Source of the DNA: Paracoccaceae bacterium
GTDB taxonomy: Bacteria > Pseudomonadota > Alphaproteobacteria > Rhodobacterales > Rhodobacteraceae
Direction of reading: 5' to 3'
NCBI GenBank assembly: GCA_020637675.1
Contig: JACKKD010000001.1
Coordinates: 930,001 to 994,000 of the forward strand
Length of the DNA: 64,000 nt
In this document: positions 45,346 to 56,114 of the stretch, piece after piece
Numbering within the stretch: position 1 is the stretch's first letter
How the letters are laid out: each line of letters starts with the position of its first letter
Notes under the pieces: generated by a model
The model's database searches: none
Told to the model about the DNA's origin: nothing
The model's input: the letters and a program-made list of their open reading frames with translations, nothing else
Program-made: the position numbers and the translations under genes

Positions 45346-46938
45346 ATGCATCACAGTCGCAAACTGCTCGCGGCCACCGTCGCGGCCTTCGCGTTCTTCA
45401 GCGCGCCGGCCGTCAAGGCGGAAACCCCGCCCGACACGCTCATCCAGGCCTGGGCCATCGACGACATCATCTCGCTCGACCCGGCCGAGATATTCGAGTT
45501 CACGGCCTCCGAAATCGCCGGCAACTCCTATGAGGGGCTGATCGGCTACGACCCGATGGACGTGACCAAGATCTACGGCAAGATCGCCGAAAGCTGGGAA
45601 GTCGCCGAAGATGGCATGTCGATCACCTTCAAGATCCGGCCCGGCCGCACCTTCGCCTCCGGCAACCCGATCACGGCCGAGGACGTCGTGTTCTCGCTCA
45701 CCCGCGCGGTGAAGCTCGACAAGTCGCCGGCCTTCATCCTGACCCAGTTCGGGCTGAACGCCGATAACGTGGACCACATGGTCGTGCAGACGGGCGAGGA
45801 CACCGTCCAGTTCAAGATGGACAAGCCCTACGCGCCGACGCTCGTCCTCTATTGCCTGACGGCGACAGTCGGCTTCATCGTCGACAAGAAGCTCGTGATG
45901 GAGCACGAGGCGAACGGCGACTTCGGCTATGAATGGCTGAAGACCAACTACGCCGGCTCCGGCCCGTTCACGATCCGCGAATGGCGGGCAAACGAGACCG
46001 TGGTGATGGAGCGCAACCCGAACTATTCGGGCGACGCCCCGCCGATGGCCCGCGTCATCTACCGCCACATCCCGGAAGGGGCGACCCAGCGGCTCCTGCT
46101 CGAACAGGGCGACATCGACATCGCCCGCTCGCTTGGCGCCGAAGAGATCGACGCGGTGCGCGCGAACCCTGACCTGAAGATCATGGAAGGCCCCAAGGGC
46201 TCGATCTACTACCTCGGACTCAACCAGAAGAACGAGAATCTCGCCAAGCCGGAAGTGCGTCAGGCGATGAAGTATCTCGTGGATTACCAGGCCATCGCCG
46301 ACACGATCATGAAGGGCAAGGTAACCGTTCACCAGGCATTCCTGCCCAAGGGCTTCCTCGGCGCGCTCGAGGACACGCCCTTCTCGCTCGATGTCGCCAA
46401 GGCGAAGGAGCTTCTGGCGGCGGCCGGCCTGCCCGACGGATTCTCCGTCACGATGGACACGCGCAACACGCCCGAGATCACCGGGATCGCCCAGGCGATC
46501 CAGCAGACCATGGGCGAGGCGGGCATCAAGATGGAGCTGATCCCGGGCGACGGCCAGCAGACGCTGACGAAGTACCGCGCGCGCAACCACGACATCTACA
46601 TCGGCCGCTGGGGACCGGACTACCAGGACCCGCACACCAATGCCGACACCTTCGCGCGCAACCCCGACAACTCGGACGATGCGGCCTCGAAGCCGCTGGC
46701 CTGGCGCAACGCCTGGGACATCCCCGAGATGACGAAGAAGGCCGACGCCGCCGTGCTCGAGGCCGACGCAGAGAAACGCGCCGAGATGTACCGCGAGATC
46801 CAGCGCGAGCATCAGGAAACGTCGCCCTTCGTGATCATGTTCCAGGAGATCGAGGTCTCCGCGATGCGGTCGAACGTGAACGGCTTCGTCGTCGGCCCGT
46901 CGTTCAACGACAACAGCTACGCCCATGTGACGAAGTGA
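45346..46938 (+). CDS. Peptide/nickel-type binding protein (SBP family 5)
   Basis: 530-aa solute-binding protein with a signal peptide cleaved about residue 26 (VKA-ET). Family-5 features: SLDPAEIFEFTASEI, the NQKNENLAKPEVRQAMKYLVD segment, YIGRWGPDYQDPHTNAD. The substrate could be dipeptides or other small ligands. Lower similarity to OppA than to DppA-type proteins. Start at 45346; GGAGAG upstream. Confidence 0.9.
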   Translation: MHHSRKLLAATVAAFAFFSAPAVKAETPPDTLIQAWAIDDIISLDPAEIFEFTASEIAGNSYEGLIGYDPMDVTKIYGKIAESWEVAEDGMSITFKIRPGRTFASGNPITAEDVVFSLTRAVKLDKSPAFILTQFGLNADNVDHMVVQTGEDTVQFKMDKPYAPTLVLYCLTATVGFIVDKKLVMEHEANGDFGYEWLKTNYAGSGPFTIREWRANETVVMERNPNYSGDAPPMARVIYRHIPEGATQRLLLEQGDIDIARSLGAEEIDAVRANPDLKIMEGPKGSIYYLGLNQKNENLAKPEVRQAMKYLVDYQAIADTIMKGKVTVHQAFLPKGFLGALEDTPFSLDVAKAKELLAAAGLPDGFSVTMDTRNTPEITGIAQAIQQTMGEAGIKMELIPGDGQQTLTKYRARNHDIYIGRWGPDYQDPHTNADTFARNPDNSDDAASKPLAWRNAWDIPEMTKKADAAVLEADAEKRAEMYREIQREHQETSPFVIMFQEIEVSAMRSNVNGFVVGPSFNDNSYAHVTK

Positions 46939-46942
46939 TCGC

Positions 46943-48000
<1,058 letters not shown>

Positions 48001-48004
<4 letters not shown>

Positions 48005-48915
48005 CCGCGATGACCCGCCGTGACTGGCTCCTCTCCGACCAGCCCGCCTCGCGCAGCCAGGCGCGGCTCGGCCAGGCCTTCCGCACCTGGCTTGCGTTCC
48101 GCTCCAACTGGCTGGCCATGGTCGGTCTCGGGATCGTCGTCCTTCTCATTCTCGTCGCACTCGGCGCCAATCTCATCGCCCCCCACGATCCGCTTCTGGG
48201 CGGTGACCTGCGGACCGAACGCTTCCTCCCGCCCCTGACCGAGGGGCATCTTCTGGGCACCGACGACCTCGCCCGCGACATTTTCAGCCGCATCGTCCAT
48301 GGCTCGCGACTCACGCTCATGGTCGTGGTCCTGGTGGCCGTGATCGCCACGCCGATCGGCCTTCTCGTCGGCACCACGGCCGGCTATTTCGGCGGCTGGA
48401 TCGACACCGTCCTGATGCGGCTCACCGACATCTTCCTCGCCTTCCCGCGGCTCATCCTCGCGCTCGCCTTCGTGGCCGCCCTCGGCCCCGGCATCGAGAA
48501 CGCGATCATCGCCATCGCCATCACCAGTTGGCCGCCCTATGCCCGCCTCGCGCGGGCCGAGACGCTGACGATCCGCGACAGCGACTTCATCAACGCTGCG
48601 CGCCTGCAGGGCGCCTCCTCCGCCCGCATCCTCTGGGGCCATGTCACGCCGTTGTGCCTCTCCTCCGTGATCATCCGCGTCACGCTCGACATGGCGGGCA
48701 TCATCCTGACCGCCGCGGGACTCGGCTTCCTCGGCCTCGGGGCGCAGCCGCCACAGCCGGAATGGGGCGCCATGATCGCGGCCGGGCGACGTTTCCTCAT
48801 CGACCAGTGGTGGGTCGCCACCATGCCGGGCATCGCCATCTTCATCGTCTCGCTCGGCTTCAACCTCCTCGGCGACGGCCTGCGCGACGTGCTCGATCCG
48901 AAGGCGCGCAAATGA
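48001..48915 (+). CDS. Dipeptide-type ABC permease C
   Basis: 304-aa DppC/NikC-type permease. N-terminal FRSNWLAMVGLGIVVLLI, then HLLGTDDLARDIFSRI and EAA loop FINAARLQGASSARILWGH. Six helices expected. The gap of 43 bp to the ATPase contains a GGAGGC ribosome site. Confidence 0.92.
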
Positions 48916-48958
48916 GCTTTCATCTTGCCCCAGACAGCTCCGCCGGAGGCTCCCGCCC

Positions 48959-49792
48959 ATGAGGCCGCTCCTGACGGTCGAAGACCTGCGCATCACGTTC
49001 CCGACCCGCCAGGGCCCCTCCGAGGTCGTGCGCGGCGTCAGCTTCACGCTCGGCCGAGAGCGGCTCGGCATCGTCGGCGAAAGCGGCTCGGGCAAGAGCC
49101 AGACCGGCAGAGCCATCCTCGGCCTCACCCCGCCGCCGGGGCGCGCCACCGCGAAGGTGCTCGACTTCGACGGCATCGACCTCCGCACCGCCTCCGCCGC
49201 CACCTGGCGGCGCCTGCGCGGCGCGCGGATGTCGATGGTGATGCAGGACCCGAAGTTTTCCCTAAACCCCGTGATGACCATCGGCAAGCAACTGCTGGAG
49301 GCGCTGAAGTTCGGCGCCGGCGAAACCCGTGCCGAGGCGAGGGCGCGCGCGCTCGCCATGCTGGAAGCCGTGCAGATCCGCGACCCCGAACGGGTCTTCC
49401 GCGCCTATCCGCACGAGCTTTCGGGCGGCATGGGCCAGCGGGCGATGATCGCCATGATGCTGGTGACCGAACCCGACCTGCTGATCGCCGACGAACCCAC
49501 CTCGGCGCTCGACGTGACGGTTCAGGTGGAGGTGCTGCGCATTCTCGACCGGCTCGTGCGCGAACGCGGCATGGGACTCATCTTCATCAGCCACGACCTC
49601 CGGCTCGTCTCCTCCTTCTGCGACCGCGTGCTTGTCATGTATGCCGGCCGCGTGGTGGAGGAACTGAAGGCCGCCGACCTCGGCAAGGCGCAGCACCCCT
49701 ACACGCGCGGCCTCATGAACTGCCTGCCGAAGATCGAGGGCGGGGTGCGTCCGCTACCGACTCTGGAAAGGGATGCGGCATGGGCGAGGTGA
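48959..49792 (+). CDS. Dipeptide-type ABC ATPase D (short form)
   Basis: 277 aa. Walker A GESGSGKSQT, signature LSGGMGQRA, Walker B LLIADEPTSAL. Unlike OppD it stops right after the ABC core and lacks the oligo_HPY/Cys extension, so it resembles NikD in size. Overlaps the next gene by 13 bp. Confidence 0.9.
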   Translation: MRPLLTVEDLRITFPTRQGPSEVVRGVSFTLGRERLGIVGESGSGKSQTGRAILGLTPPPGRATAKVLDFDGIDLRTASAATWRRLRGARMSMVMQDPKFSLNPVMTIGKQLLEALKFGAGETRAEARARALAMLEAVQIRDPERVFRAYPHELSGGMGQRAMIAMMLVTEPDLLIADEPTSALDVTVQVEVLRILDRLVRERGMGLIFISHDLRLVSSFCDRVLVMYAGRVVEELKAADLGKAQHPYTRGLMNCLPKIEGGVRPLPTLERDAAWAR

Positions 49793-50541
49793 TGCTGTCG
49801 GTCGAGGCGCTCGACGTCACCTTCCGGCGGGGCGGCGACACGGTGCGCGCCGTGCGCGGCGTCAGCTTCGGCGTGGCGCGCGGCGAAAGTTTCGGCATCG
49901 TCGGCGAATCCGGATCGGGCAAGTCGACGGTGCTGCGGGCCATCTGCGGCCTTGCGCCGACCTCGGCGGGGACAATCCGGCTGAAGGGTCAGCCGCTGCC
50001 CGACCCCCGGCCCGCCGCATTCTTCCGCGCGGTACAGATGGTCTTCCAGGACCCCTATGCCTCACTTCACCCCCGCCACACGGTGGACCGGGTGCTGTCC
50101 GAACCGCTCGCGATCCACGGCTTCGACCGGCGCGAGGAGCGGATCGAGGGCGCGCTCAGGGACGTCGGCCTCGGGCCCGACTTCCGCTTCCGCTACCCCC
50201 ACCAGCTCTCCGGTGGCCAGCGCCAGCGCGTCGCGGTCGCCCGGGCGCTGATCCTTGAACCGGAGGTGCTGCTGCTCGACGAGCCGACCTCCGCCCTCGA
50301 CGCCTCGATTCAGGCCGAGGTCTTGAACCTCCTCGACCGGCTTCGGGCGGAACACGGGCTCACCTACGTCATGGTCAGCCACGACCTTGCCGTCGTTGCC
50401 CACATGTGCGACCGGCTGATCGTGATGCAGCATGGGGCGGCGGTGGAGGAACTGACGCGCGCCGCGCTCTCCGCCCACCGGGCCGAGACCGATTATACCA
50501 AGAAACTGCTCTCGGCTTCCGAGGGCTACACTCCAGCCTGA
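49780..50541 (+). CDS. Dipeptide-type ABC ATPase F (short form)
   Basis: 253 aa, NikE-sized. Walker A GESGSGKSTVL, signature LSGGQRQRV, Walker B LLLDEPTSALD. No HPY/Cys extension. Start at 49780 (MGEVMLSVEALDVTF) inside the D gene. Together with the preceding ATPase it energises the second peptide-type importer. Confidence 0.9.
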   Translation: MGEVMLSVEALDVTFRRGGDTVRAVRGVSFGVARGESFGIVGESGSGKSTVLRAICGLAPTSAGTIRLKGQPLPDPRPAAFFRAVQMVFQDPYASLHPRHTVDRVLSEPLAIHGFDRREERIEGALRDVGLGPDFRFRYPHQLSGGQRQRVAVARALILEPEVLLLDEPTSALDASIQAEVLNLLDRLRAEHGLTYVMVSHDLAVVAHMCDRLIVMQHGAAVEELTRAALSAHRAETDYTKKLLSASEGYTPA

Positions 50542-50547
50542 GGCGCC

Positions 50548-51600
50548 ATGATCCCTGTCTTCGACGGCCACAACGATTTCCTGCTGCGCCTTCTGCGCGA
50601 CCCCGAGAACCGCGAGACCATCTGGCTCAAGGGCGAGGGCAAGGGCCATCTCGACCTGCCGCGCATGAAGGCGGGCGGCTTCGCCGGCGGCTTCTTCGCG
50701 GTCTACATCCCCTCGCCCACCGCCCATGACGCGCCCGACTACGAGGCGATCATGGACGCGCCGCCCTACGACCTGCCGCTGCCCGACCTCATCGGCGCCG
50801 AGGCGGCGCAGCCCGTGGCCGCCGCGATGATCGGCCATCTGATGTGGATGGAGCGCACCGGAACGCTCGCGATCTGCCGCTCGGTCGCCGAGATCCGGGC
50901 GGCGATGGCGGCGGGAAAGATCGCGGCGATCCTGCACTTCGAAGGCGCAGAGCCCATCGGCGAGGATCTCGACGCGCTGCATCTCTGGCACGCGGCGGGC
51001 CTGCGCTCGCTCGGGCCGGTCTGGTCGCGGCCCACGGTCTTCGGTCATGGCGTCCCCTTCCGCTTTCCCGGCCACCCGGACACCGGGCCGGGCCTGACCG
51101 AGGCCGGCAAGCGACTCGTCCGCGAATGCAACGGGCTCGGGGTGATGATCGACCTCAGCCACCTGAACGAGGCGGGGTTCAACGATGTCGCCGCGATTTC
51201 CGACGCGCCGCTCGTTGCCACCCACTCCAACGCCCATGCCATCACGCCCTCCACCCGCAACCTGACCGACCGGCAGCTCGCCATGATCGCCGAAAGCGAC
51301 GGCATGGTCGGGCTCAACTTCGCCACCGTCTTCCTGCGCGAGGACGGGCGGAAGTCGCCCTTCGACGGATGGGATCCGGTGCTGAGACACATGGACCACC
51401 TCATCGGCGCGCTCGGCGAGGATCGCGTCGGCCTCGGTTCCGATTTCGACGGCGCGACCCTTCCGGCCGACATCGGCGACGTGGCCGGACTGCCGCGCCT
51501 CGTCGGCGCGCTCAGGGTGCATGGCTATGACGAACCGCTGCTGAGGAAGCTCGCGCACGAGAACTGGCTTGCGCTCCTGTCGCGAACCTGGGGCGGATGA
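50548..51600 (+). CDS. M19 membrane-dipeptidase family peptidase
   Basis: 350-aa amidohydrolase-fold dipeptidase. Zinc ligands H8 and D10 in DGHNDF, a Glu in LHFEGAEP, His in DLSHLN and THSNAH, and Asp in LGSDFDGA. No signal peptide, so cytoplasmic. It follows the second ABC importer at 6 bp and plausibly hydrolyses the imported dipeptides. Cleaves L,L- or L,D-dipeptides in known members. Confidence 0.93.
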   Translation: MIPVFDGHNDFLLRLLRDPENRETIWLKGEGKGHLDLPRMKAGGFAGGFFAVYIPSPTAHDAPDYEAIMDAPPYDLPLPDLIGAEAAQPVAAAMIGHLMWMERTGTLAICRSVAEIRAAMAAGKIAAILHFEGAEPIGEDLDALHLWHAAGLRSLGPVWSRPTVFGHGVPFRFPGHPDTGPGLTEAGKRLVRECNGLGVMIDLSHLNEAGFNDVAAISDAPLVATHSNAHAITPSTRNLTDRQLAMIAESDGMVGLNFATVFLREDGRKSPFDGWDPVLRHMDHLIGALGEDRVGLGSDFDGATLPADIGDVAGLPRLVGALRVHGYDEPLLRKLAHENWLALLSRTWGG

Positions 51601-51612
51601 TCCGGGTCGCGC

Positions 51613-52818
51613 ATGACGCTTCCGATCCTTGGCAACGAACCGGCGCGGCGGCTCTTTCTTGACCGCCACGCGCTGATCGAACCGCCCTCCGGCCCGGCGA
51701 AGGGTGCGGACCTTCTCGCGCTGATCCGCCGGCTCGGCTTCGTGCAGGTGGACAGCGTCAATACAGTCGAACGTGCCCACCACATGATCCTCTGGTCGCG
51801 GCGCCAGTCCTATCGCCCGGAGAACCTCGCCCGGCTTCTCGAGCGCGACCGGGCGCTTTTCGAGCACTGGACGCATGACGCCTCGGTGATCCCGACGGAG
51901 TTCTTCCGCTGGTGGAAGCTCAGGTTCACGCGCGACGCGGACCGTATCAAGGAGCGCTGGACCGGCTGGCAGGGCGCGGACTTCCACGACCGGATCGGGG
52001 ACGTGCTGTCCCATGTCCACGCCACCGGCCCCGTTGGCACCGGCGATGTGGGCGCGGACGAGGTACGGGCCGGGGGCGGCTGGTGGAACTGGCACCCCTC
52101 GAAGACGGCTCTCGAATATCTCTGGCACACGGGAGAGGTCTCGGTCTGCCACCGGACGAACTTTGCCAAGCAGTTCGACCTGACCGAGCGCGTCCATCCG
52201 GCGGAATGCGCGGAGCCGGCGCCCTCGGAGCGGGAGACCATCGACTGGGCCTGCAACGCAGCACTCGACCGGCTCGGCTTCGCCACCTCGGGCGAACTCG
52301 CGGCCTTCTGGGCGACGGTGAAGCCGGAAGAGGCGAAGGCCTGGTGCGCAGGGGCGCTGAAGCGCGGCGAGATCGTCGAGATCGCCATCGAGGGGGCCAA
52401 CGGAACGTTGCGGAAATGCTTCGCCCGCCCCGACGCGCGCGACGCCGCCGCGGCGGTCGCGCAGCCGCAGACCCGGGTCCGCATCCTGTCGCCCTTCGAC
52501 CCGGCGCTTCGCGACCGGGGGCGGGCCGAGCGGCTCTTCGGCTTCTTCTACCGGATCGAGATCTTCGTGCCCGAGCCGAAGCGCCAGTATGGCTACTACG
52601 TCTTCCCGGTGATGGAGCGCGACCGCATCATCGGCCGGATCGACGCCAGGGCTATCCGCGCCGAAGGCAGGCTCGCCGTCCGCGCCTTCTGGCCGGAACG
52701 CGGCGTGGCGATGGGCGCCGGCCGGCTGGCGCGGCTTGAGACCGAGCTTCAGCGCCTGTCGCGCTTCGCCGGCTGCGGCGACGTGACGTTCGCTCCCGAC
52801 TGGCTGCGCCCGGCCTGA
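51613..52818 (+). CDS. YcaQ/AlkX-type winged-helix (HTH_42) protein
   Basis: 401-aa cytoplasmic protein of the YcaQ (DUF1006/HTH_42) family, whose members are DNA glycosylases that unhook interstrand cross-links or bulky N-alkyl adducts. The catalytic QxD motif (VQVDSV, residues about 36-41) and the following HHMILWSR helix are intact. It shares the direction of the dipeptidase (12 bp gap), although no functional link is evident. Confidence 0.85.
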   Translation: MTLPILGNEPARRLFLDRHALIEPPSGPAKGADLLALIRRLGFVQVDSVNTVERAHHMILWSRRQSYRPENLARLLERDRALFEHWTHDASVIPTEFFRWWKLRFTRDADRIKERWTGWQGADFHDRIGDVLSHVHATGPVGTGDVGADEVRAGGGWWNWHPSKTALEYLWHTGEVSVCHRTNFAKQFDLTERVHPAECAEPAPSERETIDWACNAALDRLGFATSGELAAFWATVKPEEAKAWCAGALKRGEIVEIAIEGANGTLRKCFARPDARDAAAAVAQPQTRVRILSPFDPALRDRGRAERLFGFFYRIEIFVPEPKRQYGYYVFPVMERDRIIGRIDARAIRAEGRLAVRAFWPERGVAMGAGRLARLETELQRLSRFAGCGDVTFAPDWLRPA

Positions 52819-52908
52819 GGCCTGGTCGCAAACGTCGGTGGCCGAGGTCGCTGCCGGGCAAGCCGGCATCCCTTCCCGTCGCCAACCTGAGGCCCGAGGA
52901 GAGGCAGG

Positions 52909-53802
52909 ATGGCAGGCGGAACCGGATACCGGCGGGGCGTGGCGCTCGTCGTCGCGGCGGCGGCGCTCTGGTCGCTCATGGGGCTTGCGATCCGCCTGAT
53001 GGGCGACGCGGGCACATGGCAGGTGCTGTTCTGGCGCTCGTTCGGGCTCGTGCCCGTGCTCTTTTTCGTGATATTGCGCCGGTCTGGCGGGAAACCTCTG
53101 ACACTGGTCCGAGCAACCGGCTGGGCAGGTGCCATCGGCGGCACCGGCCTCGTCTTCGCCTTCGCCGGCGCCATCTTCGCGATCCAGTCGGCGCCGGTGG
53201 CGAATGCCGTCTTCCTCTTCGCCGCGGCTCCCCTGATGACAGCAGTCATGGCCTGGCTGCTTCTCGGCGAACCGGTCCGGTCCGCCACCTGGGCGGCGAT
53301 CGCGGTCGCGGGCATCGGAATCTTCGTCATGGTGCGCGAGGGGCTCGCCCTTGGCGCGGGAATTGGCAACGTGGCGGCACTTCTCTCTGCGGCCGGGTTC
53401 GCAGCCTTCACCGTGACGTTGCGCTGGGGCCGGCTGGGCGACATGTTGCCCGCCGTGCTGATCGGCGGGGTGCTGTCGGTCGCCGTGTCCGCCATTGTGA
53501 TCGCGCTCAGCGGCGAGGATTTCGCACTGCCGCCCCGGGCAGTCGCCATCGCTCTCCTCATGGGCGCACTGATTCTCGGCGGCGGTATGGCCAGCTATAC
53601 CGCCGGCAGCCGGGCCGTGCCGGCCGCGGAAATCGGCATCCTCTCGCTGGTAGAGGTGATGCTCGCCCCCGTTTGGGTCTGGCTCTTCCTCGGCGAGGGG
53701 GCGAGCGCCGCGACCTTCGTCGGCGGGGCGATCCTGCTTGTAGCCATAGCGCTCAATGCCCTTACCGGGATGCGCCACCGCCCGCCGCCCATCACCGCTT
53801 GA
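52909..53802 (+). CDS. EamA/DMT-superfamily transporter
   Basis: 297-aa ten-helix membrane protein with two EamA repeats (first AALWSLMGLAIRLMG, second SYTAGSRAVPAAEIGIL). The substrate is unknown. The start at 52909 has a GGCAGG site and is 91 bp after ycaQ. Its stop abuts the RpiR-family stop (convergent). Confidence 0.85.
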   Translation: MAGGTGYRRGVALVVAAAALWSLMGLAIRLMGDAGTWQVLFWRSFGLVPVLFFVILRRSGGKPLTLVRATGWAGAIGGTGLVFAFAGAIFAIQSAPVANAVFLFAAAPLMTAVMAWLLLGEPVRSATWAAIAVAGIGIFVMVREGLALGAGIGNVAALLSAAGFAAFTVTLRWGRLGDMLPAVLIGGVLSVAVSAIVIALSGEDFALPPRAVAIALLMGALILGGGMASYTAGSRAVPAAEIGILSLVEVMLAPVWVWLFLGEGASAATFVGGAILLVAIALNALTGMRHRPPPITA

Positions 53803-54744
53803 TCAGCGCGAACGGCGGAAGAAGCGGGCGCGCGCATATAGGTCTTCGAGCCGCTTCATGCGCGCCTGCGTCTCGTCCCAGATGAGCGTCTGGACCGCGG
53901 CCAGGAGCGTCTCGACCAACACCTGGATGGCGACCGTGGAGTCCCAGGCCGAAGGAGCCTCGATATGCGCCGACAGCCGGTAGCGCGCGCGCTCGGCGGC
54001 CGGAGAGACCCACTGGTCGGTGATGAGGACGACCTCAGCCCCCTGCTCGGCCGCGATCTCCACGAGGCTGAGCACGTTGTTCTCGTAGCGGCGGATGTCG
54101 AAGGCAAGCAGGACGTCCCCCGGCGCCATGTCGATGATCGCCGGCGGCCAGGCGTTGGACATGTCGGAGATCAGCGACACGTCGCGGCGGATGATCTTCA
54201 TGTGGGTGACGAAGTAGTCGGCCATCGCATGGGTGATCCGTCCGCCCATGGCGTAGATCTTGCGGCCCTTGTCCGCCATGAGTTGCGCGATGGCGTCGAA
54301 CTCCGCGTGGTCGATCTGTCCGAGCGTGGCCTGCAGGTTGCCCACCACCGCATCGGCGAAGCGATTGAGGATATGGGTGTCCGGCACCCCGCCCGCCCAG
54401 CGATCGTGCTTGGCGATGGGCGAGATCAACCGCTCCTCCACCTCGGCGCGGACGACGGCCTGGAAATCGGGATAGCCCTTGTAGCCGAGCTTCTGCACGA
54501 GCCGGACCACCGTTGGCGTGGAAACCTCCGCCCCCTTGGCAAGTGCGGTGATGGAACCGAGCGCGACCACCGGATAGTGCCGGGTTATATGGTTCGCGAG
54601 CTGGCGCTCGGCGCGGGTCAGGTCGGCGAAGCTCGCCCGGATCTGCTGTTCGATTGTTCTGGCAGCACTCGGCACACTCTTGTCCTCCCTCGCGGGCGGG
54701 TTCCGCCGCGCCGCGCCAGAAAAGATTGTAACAGGATTCTCCAT
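53803..54744 (-). CDS. MurR/RpiR-family transcriptional regulator
   Basis: 313 aa. N-terminal HTH_6 domain (LTRAERQLANHI, STPTVVRLVQKLGYKGYPDFQ, residues about 40-105) and C-terminal SIS domain (about 140-285), which in this family binds phosphorylated sugars or acids. Start at 54744 (MENPVTIF); a longer reading to 54936 would begin with GTG and is not conserved. Divergent from the amidohydrolase-TRAP operon. A perfect TCAAGA-N5-TCTTGA dyad touches its start codon: likely autoregulation and control of the cluster. Confidence 0.9.
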   Translation of the reverse strand: MENPVTIFSGAARRNPPAREDKSVPSAARTIEQQIRASFADLTRAERQLANHITRHYPVVALGSITALAKGAEVSTPTVVRLVQKLGYKGYPDFQAVVRAEVEERLISPIAKHDRWAGGVPDTHILNRFADAVVGNLQATLGQIDHAEFDAIAQLMADKGRKIYAMGGRITHAMADYFVTHMKIIRRDVSLISDMSNAWPPAIIDMAPGDVLLAFDIRRYENNVLSLVEIAAEQGAEVVLITDQWVSPAAERARYRLSAHIEAPSAWDSTVAIQVLVETLLAAVQTLIWDETQARMKRLEDLYARARFFRRSR

Positions 54745-54760
54745 CAAGAAAACATCTTGA
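54744..54760. promoter_or_regulatory. Operator candidate between RpiR gene and amidohydrolase operon
   Basis: Perfect dyad TCAAGA-AAACA-TCTTGA whose right arm overlaps a TTGACA (54757-54762) pointing to the + strand operon, and whose left arm touches the start codon of the regulator. Well placed for control of both genes. No good -10 follows at 17 bp, so the promoter itself is unconfirmed. Confidence 0.55.
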
Positions 54761-54817
54761 CAGAAACAGAGGTGGCGAACGAGCCTTGTAGTCGTGAATC
54801 GGGGGGGAAGCAGAACG

Positions 54818-55606
54818 ATGGCGGGGGCGCAGAAGTCCGGCCTTGAGGTCGTCGTGACAAAGAACCGCGAGGCGCCAGGGCCTTTCCTGGTCGTCTGCGA
54901 ACATGCTTCGAACCACTTCCCGGCCGCCTTCGGCACGCTCGGCCTGACGCCCGAGGCGCGCGCGGCGCATATCGCCTGGGATCCGGGCGCTCTCGGTGTC
55001 GCCCGGCGGCTGGCCCGGCTGCTCGATGCGCCGCTCGTGGCGGCAGGGGTGTCGCGCCTTGTCTACGACCTGAACCGCCCGCCGCACTCGCCGGGGGCGA
55101 TGGCCGCCCGCAGCGAAGACTACGACATTCCGGGCAATGCGCGCCTCTCCGCGGCCGAGCGGCGCCGGCGGACGGAAGCCGTCTATCTTCCCTTCCACGC
55201 CGAACTCCGCGCCGAGATCGCCCGCCGTCTCGCCCGCGGCCGCCCTCCCGTCATCGTCACGATCCACAGCTTCACGCCAGTCTGGTTCGGCCAGCCGCGC
55301 GCGGTCGAGTTCGGCGTCATCCATGACGAGGACCCGGCCCTCGCTTTGGCTGTCCTGGCCGAGGCGAAGGCGCAGACCCGGCTCGACTGCCGGCTGAACG
55401 AGCCCTACTCCGCGGCCGACGAGGTCACCCATACGCTGCGGCTCCAGGCGACGCCCTACGGGCTTGCGAACGTCATGCTGGAAATCCGCAACGACCTCAT
55501 CGCCACGCCCGGGGCCGAGGAGGCGATGGCGGCGACGCTGGCCCCCGTGCTCAAGGCCGCGCTTGCGGCGATCAACCCGCCGGTGACCGAGGAGGCAATG
55601 GCCTGA
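54818..55606 (+). CDS. N-formylglutamate amidohydrolase-like (FGase) enzyme
   Basis: 262-aa FGase-family amidohydrolase. Metal-site region VCEHASNHFPAAFG (residues about 25-38) and HSFTPVWFG are present; EIRNDLI near the end is the family's third motif. Known FGases remove the formyl group of N-formylglutamate. In this neighbourhood hydrolysis of a gamma-glutamyl amide is a likely alternative. Start at 54818 after a GGGGGGA site; an in-frame GTG at 54794 is the alternative. Two bp before the TRAP genes. Confidence 0.85.
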   Translation: MAGAQKSGLEVVVTKNREAPGPFLVVCEHASNHFPAAFGTLGLTPEARAAHIAWDPGALGVARRLARLLDAPLVAAGVSRLVYDLNRPPHSPGAMAARSEDYDIPGNARLSAAERRRRTEAVYLPFHAELRAEIARRLARGRPPVIVTIHSFTPVWFGQPRAVEFGVIHDEDPALALAVLAEAKAQTRLDCRLNEPYSAADEVTHTLRLQATPYGLANVMLEIRNDLIATPGAEEAMAATLAPVLKAALAAINPPVTEEAMA

Positions 55607-55607
55607 C

Positions 55608-56114
55608 ATGCCGGACTGGGCGCGATCCTACGTGAAATTCGTCGAGGCGCTGAACTTCCGGATCGGGCGCTTCGCGATGTATCTCCTCTTCGTCATGATG
55701 GCGATCCTGATCTGGTCCTCGATCACCAAGATCATCCGGGTGCCGGCGATCTGGACCCTGGAAATGGCGCAGTTCACGCTGGTGGCCTACTACCTTCTGG
55801 GCGCACCCTACACGTTCCTTCTGAACACCAACGTGCGGATGGACCTCGTCTATGCCCGGCTCAGGCCGCGCACGCAGGCGTGGTGGGATGTCTTCACCGT
55901 CTTCGCACTCCTCTTCTATCTCGGCGTCATGCTCTACGGCGCGATCGGCAGCACCGCCTATTCGTTCGAGACCTGGGAGCGGAATCCCACCGGCTGGCGC
56001 CCCTACCTCTGGCCGATCAAGGTGGTGATCTGCGTGAGCTTCTTCCTGATGATCCTTCAGGCCATTGCCCATCTCATCCGCGACGTCGCGGTCATCCGCG
56101 GTGAGGAAATCTGA
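55608..56114 (+). CDS. TRAP transporter small membrane subunit (DctQ type)
   Basis: 168 aa with four membrane helices and the DctQ pattern RFAMYLLFVMMAILIWSS, followed by the WTLEMAQF loop. It bridges the binding protein and the large subunit of a sodium-driven importer. Stop overlaps the next start by one base. Confidence 0.9.
   Translation: MPDWARSYVKFVEALNFRIGRFAMYLLFVMMAILIWSSITKIIRVPAIWTLEMAQFTLVAYYLLGAPYTFLLNTNVRMDLVYARLRPRTQAWWDVFTVFALLFYLGVMLYGAIGSTAYSFETWERNPTGWRPYLWPIKVVICVSFFLMILQAIAHLIRDVAVIRGEEI

Noticed and set aside
50062..53778. Very long minus-strand open frame (over 1200 codons)
   Set aside because: It lies antisense to four well-supported genes (ABC ATPase, M19 peptidase, YcaQ, EamA), has a low-complexity Arg/Gly/Glu composition and no domain. 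It is a shadow of high GC codon bias.
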